From: Meghimatium bilineatum
Taxonomy: Eukaryota > Mollusca > Gastropoda > Stylommatophora > Philomycidae
DNA: 64,000 nt
Assembly: GCA_034231615.1 (NCBI GenBank)
Contig: CM067306.1
Location: forward strand, 44,646,094-44,710,093
Direction of reading: 5' to 3'
Part shown: positions 53,573-64,000 of the stretch, piece by piece
Layout of the letters: each line of letters begins with the position of its first letter
Position numbering within the stretch: position 1 is the stretch's first letter
Notes under the pieces: generated by a model
Told to the model about the DNA's origin: nothing
Seen by the model: the letters and a program-made list of their open reading frames with translations, nothing else
The model's database searches: none
Program-made: the position numbers and the translations under genes

Positions 53573-55452
53573 TTACACAGGATTTCGTTGTATTGCAGCT
53601 TAATACTTCAGAACACTTGCGTATTAAACACGAATTGGGAGTATTGCAGTTTAGTACGCCAAAACTCGTTGTATTCTGGCATATTAATCACAAATTCATT
53701 GTACTGAAGCTTACTACACTAGAATTGAGTGTATTCTGGCCCCTTACACATGATTTCGTTGTATTGCACCTTAATACTGCAGAACACTGGCGTATTAAAC
53801 AAGAATTGGGAGTATTGCAGTTTAGTACGCCAAAACTCGTTGTATTCTGGCACATTAATCACAAATTCATTTCAATGAAGCTTACTACACTAGAATTGAG
53901 TACATACTGGCCTATTGCACATGATTTCGTTGTACTGCAGCTTAATACGTCAGAACACTGGCGTATTACACAAGAATTGGGTGTAGTGCAGTTTAGTACG
54001 CCAAAACTCGTTGTATTCTGGCATTTTACTCACAAATTCATTGTACTGAAGCTTACTACACTAGAATTGAGTGTATTCTGGCCCCTTACACATGATTTCG
54101 TTGTATTGCACCTTAATACTGCAGAACACTGGCGTATTACACAAGAATTGGGTGTATTGCAGTTTAGTACCCCAAAACTCGTTGTATTCTGGGATATTAC
54201 TCACAAATTCATTGTACAAAAGCTTACTACACTAGAATTGAGTGTATTCTAGCCTATTACACATGATTTCGTTGTAGTGCAGCTTAATACTTCAGAACTC
54301 TGGCGTATTACACATAAATTAGGTGTATTGCAGTTTCGTACGCTAAAACTCGTTGTATTCTGGCATATTACTCACAAATTTATTTTACTGAAGCTTACTA
54401 CACTATAATTGAGTGTATTCTGGCCCATTACACATGATTTGGTTGTATTGCACCTTAATACTGCAGAACACTGTCGTATTAAACATGAATTGGGTGTATT
54501 GCAGTTTAGTACGCCAAAACTCGTTGTATTCTGGCATATTACTCACAAATTGGGTGTACTGAAGCTTACTACACTAGAATTGAGTGTATTCTGGCCTATT
54601 ACACAGGATTTCGTTGTATTGCAGCTTAATACTTCAGAACACTTGCGTATTAAACACGAATTGGGAGTATTGCAGTTTAGTACGCCAAAACTCGTTGTAT
54701 TCTGGCATATTAATCACAAATTCATTGTACTGAAGCTTACTACACTAGAATTGAGTGTATTCTGGCCCCTTACACATGATTTCGTTGTATTGCACCTTAA
54801 TACTGCAGAACACTGGCGTATTACACACAAATTGGGTGTATTGCAGTTTAGTACGCTAAAACTCGTTGTATTCTGGCATATTACTCACAAATTGGGTGTA
54901 CTGAAGCTTACTACACTAGAATTGAGTGTATTCTGCCTATTACACATGATTTCTTTGTATTGCAGCTTAATACGTCAGAACACTGGCGTATCACATACGA
55001 ATTGGGTGTATTGCAGTTTAGTACGCCACAACTGGTTGTATTCTGGCACATTACTCACAAATTCATTGTACTGAAGTTTACTACACTAGAATTGAGTGTA
55101 TTCTGGTCCATTACACATGATTTCGTTGTATTGCAGCTTAATATTTCAGAACACTGGCGTATTTAACAAGAATTGGGAGTATTGCAGTTTAGTACGCCAA
55201 AACTCGTTGTATTCTGGCACATTAATCACAAATTCATTGCAATGAAGCTTACTACACTAGAATTGAGTGCATACTGGCCTATTGCACATGATTTCGTTGT
55301 ACTGCAGCTTAATACGTCAGAACACTGGCGTATTACACAAGAATTGGGTGTATTGCAGTTTAGTACGCCAAAACCCGTTGTATTGTGGCATATTACTCAC
55401 AAATTCATTGTACTGAAGCTTACTACACTAGAATTGAGTGTATTCTGGCCCC
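53573..55452 (+). repeat. 11-monomer higher-order unit, copy 2 (1,880 bp)
   Basis: This is the second tandem copy. The left edge is the change from 'ctattacacagg' to 'ccttacacagg'. The match runs to 55,459, where 'cacatgat' replaces 'cacaggat'. A copy-specific AAA to TAA change at 55164-55166 lies inside it. Confidence 0.88.
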
Positions 55453-56538
55453 TTACACATGATTTCGTTGTATTGCACCTTAATACTGCAGAACACTGGC
55501 GTATTACACAAGAATTGGGTGTATTGCAGTTTAGTACCCCAAAACTCGTTGTATTCTGGGATATTACTCACAAATTCATTGTACAGAAGCTTACTACACT
55601 AGAATTGAGTGTATTCTAGCCTATTACACATGATTTCGTTGTAGTGCAGCTTAATACTTCAGAACTCTGGCGTATTACACATAAATTAGGTGTATTGCAG
55701 TTTCGTACGCTAAAACTCGTTGTATTCTGGCATATTACTCACAAATTTATTTTACTGAAGCTTACTACACTATAATTGAGTGTATTCTGGCCCATTACAC
55801 ATCATTTGGTTGTATTGCACCTTAATACTGCAGAACACTGGCGTATTAAACATGAATTGGGTGTATTGCAGTTTAGTACGCCACAACTCGTTGTATTCTG
55901 GCATATTACTCACAAATTGGGTGTACTGAAGCTTACTACACTAGAATTGAGTGTATTCTGGCCTATTACACATGATTTCTTTGTATTGCGGCTTAATACG
56001 TCAGAACACTGGCGTATCACATACGAATTGGGTGTATTGCAGTTTAGTACGCCACAACTGGTTGTATTCTGGCACATTACTCACAAATTCATTGTACTGA
56101 AGCTTACTACACTAGAATTGAGTGTATTCTGGTCCATTACACATCATTTCGTTGTATTGCAGCTTAATACTTCAGAACACTGGCGTATTAAACAAGAATT
56201 GGGAGTATTGCAGTTTAGTACGCCAAAAATCGTTGTATTCTGGCACATTAATCACAAATTCATTGCAATGAAGCTTACTACACTAGAATTGAGTGCATAC
56301 TGGCCTATTGCACATGATTTCGTTGTACTGCAGCTTAATACGTCAGAACACTGGCGTATTACACAAGAATTGGGTGTATTGCAGTTTAGTACGCCAAAAC
56401 CCGTTGTATTCTGGCATATTACTCACAAATTCATTGTACTGAAGCTTACTACACTAGAATTGAGTGTATTCTGGCCACTTACACATGATTTCGTTGTATT
56501 GCACCTTAATACTGCAGAACACTGGCGTATTACACACA

Positions 56539-58077
56539 AATTGGGTGTATTGCAGTTTAGTACGCCAAAACTCGTTGTATTCGGGCATATTACTCACACA
56601 TTGGGTGTACTGAAGCTTACTACACTAGAATTGAGTGTATTCTGGCCTATTACACATGATTTCTTTGTATTGCAGCTTAATACGTCAGAACACTGGCGTA
56701 TTACACAAGAATTGGGTGTATTGCAGTTTAGTACGCCAAAACCCGTTGTATTCTGGCATATTACTCACAAATTCATTGTACTGAAGCTTACTACACTAGA
56801 ATTGAGTGTATTCTGGCCTATTACACATGATTTCTTTGTATTGCAGCTTAATACGTCAGAACACTGGCGTATCACATACGAATTGGGTGTATTGCAGTTT
56901 AGTACGCCACAACTGGTTGTATTCTGGCACATTACTCACAAATTCATTGTACTGAAGCTTATTACACTAGAATTGAGTGTATTCTGGTCCATTACACATC
57001 ATTTCGTTGTATTGCAGCTTAATACTTCAGAACACTGGCGTATTAAACAAGAATTGGGAGTATTGCAGTTTAGTACGCCAAAAATCGTTGTATTCTGGCA
57101 CATTAATCACAAATTCATTGCAATGATGCTTACTACACTAGAATTGAGTGCATACTGGCCTATTGCACATGATTTCGTTGTACTGCAGCTTAATACGTCA
57201 GAACACTGGCGTATTACACAAGAATTGGGTGTATTGCAGTTTAGTACGCCAAAACCCGTTGTATTCTGGCATATTACTCACAAATTCATTGTACTGAAGC
57301 TTACTACACTAGAATTGAGTGTATTCTGGCCACTTACACATGAATTTGTTGTATTGCACCTTAATACTGCAGAACACTGGCGTATTACACACAAATTGGG
57401 TGTATTGCAGTTTAGTACGCCAAAACTCGTTGTATTCGGGCATATTACTCACACATTGGGTGTACTGAAGCTTACTACACTAGAATTGAGTGTATTCTGG
57501 CCTATTACACATGATTTCTTTGTATTGCAGCTTAATACGTCAGAACACTGGCGTATCACATACGAATTGGGTGTATTGCAGTTTAGTACGCCACAACTGG
57601 TTGTATTCTTGTATATTACTCACAAATTGGGTGTACTGAAGCTTACTACACTAGAATTGAGTGTATTCTGGCCTATTACACATGATTTCTTTGTATTGCA
57701 GCTTAATACGTCAGAACACTGGCGTATCACATACGAATTGGGTGTATTGCAGTTTAGTCCGCCACAACTGCTTGTATTCTGGCACATTACTCACAAATTC
57801 ATTGTACTGAAGCTTACTACACTAGAATTGAGTGTATTCTGGTCCATTACACATGATTTCGTTGTATTGCAGCTTAATACTTCAGAACACTGGCGTATTA
57901 AACAAGAATTGGGAGTATTGCAGTTTAGTACGCCAAAAATCGTTGTATTCTGGCACATTAATCACAAATTCATTGCTATGAAGCTTACTACACTAGAATT
58001 GAGTGCATACTGGCCTATTGCACATGATTTCGTTGTACTGCAGCTTAATACGTCAGAACACTGGCGTATCACATACG
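56539..58077 (+). repeat. 9-monomer higher-order unit, copy 1 (1,539 bp)
   Basis: Repeated at 58078-59616 with an offset of exactly 1,539 bp (9 x 171). Shared rare variants are 'tattcgggcat', 'cacacattggg', 'cttattacactag' (56,958 and 58,497), 'caatgatgctt' (57,121 and 58,660) and 'agtccgccacaactgc'. I saw about half a dozen differences, mostly near the right end ('ccaaaaatcg' against 'ccaaaactcg', 'gctatgaag' against 'gcaatgaag') plus 'gaatttg' against 'gattttg' near 57,343. Confidence 0.88.
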
Positions 58078-59616
58078 AATTGGGTGTATTGCAGTTTAGT
58101 ACGCCAAAACTCGTTGTATTCGGGCATATTACTCACACATTGGGTGTACTGAAGCTTACTACACTAGAATTGAGTGTATTCTGGCCTATTACACATGATT
58201 TCTTTGTATTGCAGCTTAATACGTCAGAACACTGGCGTATTACACAAGAATTGGGTGTATTGCAGTTTAGTACGCCAAAACCCGTTGTATTCTGGCATAT
58301 TACTCACAAATTCATTGTACTGAAGCTTACTACACTAGAATTGAGTGTATTCTGGCCTATTACACATGATTTCTTTGTATTGCAGCTTAATACGTCAGAA
58401 CACTGGCGTATCACATACGAATTGGGTGTATTGCAGTTTAGTACGCCACAACTGGTTGTATTCTGGCACATTACTCACAAATTCATTGTACTGAAGCTTA
58501 TTACACTAGAATTGAGTGTATTCTGGTCCATTACACATCATTTCGTTGTATTGCAGCTTAATACTTCAGAACACTGGCGTATTAAACAAGAATTGGGAGT
58601 ATTGCAGTTTAGTACGCCAAAAATCGTTGTATTCTGGCACATTAATCACAAATTCATTGCAATGATGCTTACTACACTAGAATTGAGTGCATACTGGCCT
58701 ATTGCACATGATTTCGTTGTACTGCAGCTTAATACGTCAGAACACTGGCGTATTACACAAGAATTGGGTGTATTGCAGTTTAGTACGCCAAAACCCGTTG
58801 TATTCTGGCATATTACTCACAAATTCATTGTACTGAAGCTTACTACACTAGAATTGAGTGTATTCTGGCCACTTACACATGATTTTGTTGTATTGCACCT
58901 TAATACTGCAGAACACTGGCGTATTACACACAAATTGGGTGTATTGCAGTTTAGTACGCCAAAACTCGTTGTATTCGGGCATATTACTCACACATTGGGT
59001 GTACTGAAGCTTACTACACTAGAATTGAGTGTATTCTGGCCTATTACACATGATTTCTTTGTATTGCAGCTTAATACGTCAGAACACTGGCGTATCACAT
59101 ACGAATTGGGTGTATTGCAGTTTAGTACGCCACAACTGGTTGTATTCTTGTATATTACTCACAAATTGGGTGTACTGAAGCTTACTACACTAGAATTGAG
59201 TGTATTCTGGCCTATTACACATGATTTCTTTGTATTGCAGCTTAATACGTCAGAACACTGGCGTATCACATACGAATTGGGTGTATTGCAGTTTAGTCCG
59301 CCACAACTGCTTGTATTCTGGCACATTACTCACAAATTCATTGTACTGAAGCTTACTACACTAGAATTGAGTGTATTCTGGTCCATTACACATGATTTCG
59401 TTGTATTGCAGCTTAATACTTCAGAACACTGGCGTATTAAACAAGAATTGGGAGTATTGCAGTTTAGTACGCCAAAACTCGTTGTATTCTGGCACATTAA
59501 TCACAAATTCATTGCAATGAAGCTTACTACACTAGAATTGAGTGCATACTGGCATATTGCACAAGATTTCGTTGTACTGCAGCTTAATACGTCAGAACAC
59601 TGGCGTATTACACAAG
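58078..59616 (+). repeat. 9-monomer higher-order unit, copy 2 (1,539 bp)
   Basis: This is the second copy of 56539-58077. The part from about 58,862 to 59,761 recurs again at 61,085-61,984 (offset 2,223 bp, 13 monomers), so a third partial relative exists downstream. Confidence 0.85.
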
Positions 59617-59933
59617 AATTGGGTGTATTGCAGTTTAGTACGCCAAAACCCGTTGTATTCTGGCATATTACTCACAAATTCATTGTACTGAAGCTTACTA
59701 CACTAGAATTGAGTGTATTCTGGCCCCTTACACATGATTTCGTTATATTGCACCTTAATACTGCAGAACACTGGCGTATTACACAAGAATTGGGTGTATT
59801 GCAGTTTAGTACCCCAAAACTCGTTGTATTCTGGGATATTACTCACAAATTCATTGTACAGAAGCTTACTACACTAGAATTGAGTGTATTCTAGCCTATT
59901 ACACATGATTTCGTTGTAGTGCAGCTTAATACT

Positions 59934-60855
59934 TCAGAACTCTGGCGTATTACACATAAATTAGGTGTATTGCAGTTTCGTACGCTAAAACTCGTTGTAT
60001 TCTGGCATATTACTCACAAATTTATTTTACTGAAGCTTACTACACTATAATTGAGTGTATTCTGGCCCATCACACATGATTTGGTTGTATTGCACCTTAA
60101 TACTGCAGAACACTGGCGTATTAAACATGAAGTGGGTGTATTGCAGTTTAGTATGCCAAAACTCGTTGTATTCTGGCATATTACTCACAAATTGGGTGTA
60201 CTGAAGGTTACTACACTAGAATTGAGTGTATTCTGGCCTATTACACAGGATTTCGTTGTATTGCAGCTTAATACTTCAGAACACTTGCGTATTAAACACG
60301 AATTGGGAGTATTGCAGTTTAGTACGCCAAAACTCGTTGTATTCTGGCATATTAATCACAAATTCATTGTACTGAAGCTTACTACACTAGAATTGAGTGT
60401 ATTCTGGCCCCTTACACATGATTTCGTTGCATTGCACCTTAATACTGCAGAACACTGGCGTATTACACACAAATTGGGTGTATTGCAGTTTAGTACGCCA
60501 AAACTCGTTGTATTCTGGCATATTACTCACAAATTGGGTGTACTGAAGCTTACTACACTAGAATTGAGTGTATTCTGGCCTATTACACATGATTTCTTTG
60601 TATTGCAGCTTAATACGTCAGAACACTGGCGTATCACATACGAATTGGGTGTATTGCAGTTTAGTACGCCACAACTGGTTGTATTCTGGCACATTACTCA
60701 CAAATTCATTGTACTGAAGCTTACTACACTAGAATTGAGTGTATTCTGGTCCATTACACATGATTTCGTTGTATTGCAGCTTAATACTTCAGAACACTGG
60801 CGTATTAAACAAGAATTGGGAGTATTGCAGTTTAGTACGCCAAAACTCGTTGTAT
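59934..60855 (+). repeat. Block repeated at 61,986-62,907, offset 2,052 bp (12 monomers)
   Basis: It starts at 'agaactctgg' inside a beta marker monomer. It contains 'gaaggttac' and 'gttgcattgcac', and ends where 'ctgggatattac' replaces 'ctggcacattaatc'. Copy-specific changes include 'cccatcacac', 'gaagtggg' and 'agtatgcc' near 60,065-60,155. The beginning of the block appears a third time from about 63,354 (offset 1,368 bp from the second copy). Confidence 0.8.
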
Positions 60856-61084
60856 TCTGGGATATTACTCACAAATTCATTGCAATGAAGCTTACTACAC
60901 TAGAATTGAGTGTATTCTAGCCTATTACACATGATTTCGTTGTAGTGCAGCTTAATACTTCAGAACTCTGGCGTATTACACATAAATTAGGTGTATTGCA
61001 GTTTCGTACGCTAAAACTCGTTGTATTCTGGCATATTACTCACAAATTTATTTTACTGAAGCTTACTACACTAGAATTGAGTGT

Positions 61085-61984
61085 ATTCTGGCCACTTACA
61101 CATGATTTCGTTGTATTGCACCTTAATACTGCAGAACACTGGCGTATTACACACAAATTGGGTGTATTGCAGTTTAGTACGCCAAAACTCGTTGTATTCG
61201 GGCATATTACTCACACATTGGGTGTACTGAAGCTTACTACACTAGAATTGAGTGTATTCTGGCCTATTACACATGATTTCTTTGTATTGCAGCTTAATAC
61301 GTCAGAACACTGGCGTATCACATACGAATTGGGTGTATTGCAGTTTAGTACGCCACAACTGGTTGTATTCTTGTATATTACTCACAAATTGGGTGTACTG
61401 AAGCTTACTACACTAGAATTGAGTGTATTCTGGCCTATTACACATGATTTCTTTGTATTGCAGCTTAATACGTCAGAACACTGGCGTATCACATACGAAT
61501 TGGGTGTATTGCAGTTTAGTCCGCCACAACTGCTTGTATTCTGGCACATTACTCACACATTCATTGTACTGAAGCTTACTACACTAGAATTGAGTGTATT
61601 CTGGTCCATTACACATGATTTCGTTGTATTGCAGCTTAATACTTCAGAACACTGGCGTATTAAACAAGAATTGGGAGTATTGCAGTTTAGTACGCCAAAA
61701 CTCGTTGTATTCTGGCACATTAATCACAAATTCATTGCAATGAAGCTTACTACACTAGAATTGATTGCATACTGGCCTATTGCACAAGATTTCGTTGTAC
61801 TGCAGCTTAATACGTCAGAACACTGGCGTATTACACAAGAATTGGGTGTATTGCAGTTTAGTACGCCAAAACCCGTTGTATTCTGGCATATTACTCACAA
61901 ATTCATTGTACTGAAGCTTACTACACTAGAATTGAGTGTATTCTGGCCCCTTACACATGATTTCGTTATATTGCACCTTAATAC
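61085..61984 (+). repeat. Partial copy of 58,862-59,761, offset 2,223 bp
   Basis: It carries 'ggccacttac', 'tattcgggcat', 'cacacattggg', 'ttcttgtatatt' and 'agtccgccacaactgc' in the same order as the upstream 9-mer. It is bounded on both sides by beta-marker sequence. The left marker reads 'ctagaattg' instead of 'ctataattg', and the right one is fused in mid-monomer at about 61,985. Confidence 0.8.
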
Positions 61985-61985
61985 T

Positions 61986-64000
61986 GCAGAACTCTGGCGT
62001 ATTACACATAAATTAGGTGTATTGCAGTTTCGTACGCTAAAACTCGTTGTATTCTGGCATATTACTCACAAATTTATTTTACTGAAGCTTACTACACTAT
62101 AATTGAGTGTATTCTGGCCCATTACACATGATTTGGTTGTATTGCACCTTAATACTGCAGAACACTGGCGTATTAAACATGAATTGGGTGTATTGCAGTT
62201 TAGTACGCCAAAACTCGTTGTATTCTGGCATATTACTCACAAATTGGGTGTACTGAAGGTTACTACACTAGAATTGAGTGTATTCTGGCCTATTACACAG
62301 GATTTCGTTGTATTGCAGCTTAATACTTCAGAACACTTGCGTATTAAACACGAATTGGGAGTATTGCAGTTTAGTACGCCAAAACTCGTTGTATTCTGGC
62401 ATATTAATCACAAATTCATTGTACTGAAGCTTACTACACTAGAATTGAGTGTATTCTGGCCCCTTACACATGATTTCGTTGCATTGCACCTTAATACTGC
62501 AGAACACTGGCGTATTACACACAAATTGGGTGTATTGCAGTTTAGTACGCCAAAACTCGTTGTATTCTGGCATATTACTCACAAATTGGGTGTACTGAAG
62601 CTTACTACACTAGAATTGAGTGTATTCTGGCCTATTACACATGATTTCTTTGTATTGCAGCTTAATACGTCAGAACACTGGCGTATCACATACGAATTGG
62701 GTGTATTGCAGTTTAGTACGCCACAACTGGTTGTATTCTGGCACATTACTCACAAATTCATTGTACTGAAGCTTACTACACTAGAATTGAGTGTATTCTG
62801 GTCCATTACACATGATTTCGTTGTATTGCAGCTTAATACTTCAGAACACTGGCGTATTAAACAAGAATTGGGAGTATTGCAGTTTAGTACGCCAAAACTC
62901 GTAGTATTCTGGCACATTAATCACAAATTCATTGCAATGAAGCTTACTACACTAGAATTGAGTGCATACTCGCCTATTGCACAAGATTTCGTTGTACTGC
63001 AGCTTAATACGTCAGAACACTGGCGTATTACACAAGAATTGGGTGTATTGCAGTTTAGTACGCCAAAACCCGTTGTATTCTGGCATATTACTCAAAAATT
63101 CACTGTACTGAAGCTTACTACATTAGAATTGAGTGTATTCTGGCACCTTACACATGATTTCGTTATATTGCACCTTAATACTGCAGAACACTGGCGTATT
63201 ACACAAGAATTGGGTGTATTGCAGTTTAATACCCAAAAACTCGTTGTATTCTGGGATATTACTCACAAATTCATTGTACAGAAGCTTACTACACTAGAAT
63301 TGAGTGTATTCTAGCCTATTACACATGATTTCGTTGTAGTGCAGCTTAATACTTCAGAACTCTGGCGTATTACACATAAATTAGGTGTATTGCAGTTTCG
63401 TACGCTAAAACTCGTTGTATTCTGGCATATTACTCACAAATTTATTTTACTGAAGCTTACTACACTATAATTGAGTGTATTCTGGCCCATTACACATGAT
63501 TTGGTTGTATTGCACCTTAATACTGCAGAACACTGGCGTATTAAACATGAATTGGGTGTATTGCAGTTTAGTACGCCAAAACTCGTTGTATTCTGGCATA
63601 TTACTCACAAATTGGGTGTACTGAAGGTTACTACACTAGAATTGATTGTATTCTGGCCTATTACACAGGATTTCGTTGTATTGCAGCTTAATACTTCAGA
63701 ACACTTGCGTATTAAACACGAATTGGGAGTATTGCAGTTTAGTACGCCAAAACTCGTTGTATTCTGGCATATTAATCACAAATTCATTGTACTGAAGCTT
63801 ACTACACTAGAATTGAGTGTATTCTGGCCCCTTACACATGATTTCGTTGTATTGCACCTTAATACTGCAGAACACTGGCGTATTACACACAAATTGGGTG
63901 TATTGCAGTTTAGTACGCCAAAACTCGTTGTATTCTGGCATATTACTCACAAATTGGGTGTACTGAAGCTTACTACACTTGAATTGAGTGTATTCTGGCC
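61986..64000 (+). repeat. Right end of window: 12-mer relative and start of a third copy
   Basis: 61,986-62,907 is the second copy of the block at 59,934. After 62,907 the variants follow the 'caatgaagc', 'gtgcatac', 'gcacaagat' and 'aaacccg' series. Beta marker monomers end at 62,102 and 63,470, eight monomers apart. The final 500 bp repeat the start of the block again, with 'ttgattgtattc' and 'acacttgaattg' as private changes. The array continues past 64,000. Confidence 0.8.

Larger units (their letters stand above)
55776..59894 (+). other. Longest open frame (1,372 codons), judged non-coding
   Basis: This frame stays open through 24 monomers because the common monomer is 57 stop-free codons and this stretch has no indel. 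It begins at TTG, not ATG, right after a TAA in a beta marker monomer, and ends at the TAG of the next marker. The conceptual product would be a 57-residue repeat of roughly 10-residue, alternating hydrophobic units. I see no signal peptide, non-repetitive domain, or excess of silent over replacement changes between monomers. A repetitive structural protein cannot be excluded from sequence alone, but shared stops and frameshifts across the array argue strongly against it. Confidence 0.8.
19366..63470 (+). repeat. Beta marker monomers (second diagnostic 171-bp variant)
   Basis: These resemble alpha markers but have 'gcagtttcgtacgc', 'aaaactcg' and 'cacaaatttattttactg', followed by 'cccattacacat'. 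The first spans 19366-19536. Others end at 22,955, 25,520, 27,914, 32,016, 34,409, 39,537, 44,494, 46,203, 48,938, 52,528, 54,408, 55,775, 60,050, 62,102 (hybrid) and 63,470. Copies ending at 48,083 and 50,818 have 'aaattcattgtactg' in place of 'tttattttactg'. A copy ending at 61,080 retains 'ctagaattg'. Alpha and beta alternate irregularly up to about 35 kb; beta dominates after 44 kb. Confidence 0.87.
1..64000 (+). repeat. 171-bp satellite DNA array, open at both window edges
   Basis: Every part of the window that I read is the same monomer family, head to tail and in one orientation. If subunit A is taken as the monomer start, the first monomer would begin 20 bases before position 1 and the last A begins at 63,894. 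That distance is 374 periods of 171 bp minus 40 bp, and the indels I can see sum to exactly 40 bp lost. Monomers differ mainly by substitutions. GC is about 37% on a hand-counted monomer. No unique sequence, mobile element, gene or strand reversal was found, so both array borders lie outside the window. Satellites of this kind are typical of eukaryotic heterochromatin; the species and chromosomal position cannot be read from the sequence. I do not recognise the family. Confidence 0.97.

Noticed and set aside
55776..59894. A giant repetitive protein gene with 57-residue repeats
   Set aside because: No ATG start, no unique N- or C-terminal domain, and no ribosome-binding or promoter context. 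Stops and frameshifts occur at many sites and are amplified with the repeats. The frame is explained by a stop-free monomer whose length is a multiple of three.
1..64000. CRISPR array, because of repeated ~30-bp units
   Set aside because: There are no unique spacers; all units are related to each other, and no cas genes are present.
1..64000. Primate alpha satellite, because of the 171-bp period
   Set aside because: The monomer has a clear 30/60-bp internal repeat and no complete CENP-B box, and I see no resemblance to alpha satellite beyond length.
1..64000. Inserted transposon, rRNA, tRNA or telomere repeats inside the array
   Set aside because: No break in the 171-bp periodicity large enough to hold one was found; the largest length change is an 18-bp deletion.

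Overview
The whole 64-kb window is one uninterrupted satellite DNA array. Every part I read belongs to the same 171-bp tandem monomer, in one orientation, and the array runs off both ends of the window. That makes about 374 monomers. I find no gene, RNA gene, transposon, CRISPR array or unique sequence. Long homogeneous satellite with higher-order structure points to a eukaryotic chromosome (pericentromeric, centromeric, subtelomeric or other heterochromatin). I do not recognise the monomer and cannot name the lineage. The 171-bp length equals that of primate alpha satellite, but the sequence and internal structure differ.

The monomer is itself built from repeats. Six subunits, A to F, follow a 30+30+30+30+30+21 bp plan. 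Subunits A, C and E resemble each other (type X, core 'tgcag.tta.tac'). Subunits B, D and F resemble each other (type Y, core 'ctggc.tatta'). The hierarchy is therefore a 30-bp unit, a 60-bp X-Y dimer, then three dimers. The last Y has lost about 9 bp, giving 60+60+51=171. GC is about 37% by hand count on one typical monomer, and CpG is close to its expected frequency.

Monomer variants are arranged in larger units of 2 to 20 monomers, many of them in near-identical tandem or dispersed copies. Region by region: (1) 1 to ~9.3 kb is a mixed left domain rich in a 1-bp-deleted variant that creates SpeI sites. (2) 9.30-13.06 kb is an 11-monomer unit present exactly twice. (3) 13.06-17.0 kb is a mixed domain sharing blocks with 5-6 kb. 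(4) 17.0-27.2 kb holds a 20-mer pair overlapping a 15-mer pair. (5) 27-39 kb is a mosaic of segments copied from 20-30 kb, with visible junctions. (6) 39-45.7 kb has blocks shared with 17-20 kb and 55-56 kb. (7) 45.72-51.19 kb is a 16-mer pair. (8) 51.69-55.45 kb is an 11-mer pair. (9) 56.54-59.62 kb is a 9-mer pair, followed by related 12- and 13-monomer-spaced copies to the end.

Long open frames occur, up to 1,372 codons, because 171 is divisible by three and the usual monomer has no stop in one forward frame. Stop codons and frameshifts have arisen at many different sites and have been amplified like any other variant. I therefore treat these frames as a by-product of the repeat and annotate no protein-coding gene. 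The main interest is the layered repeat architecture and the readable record of unequal exchange.
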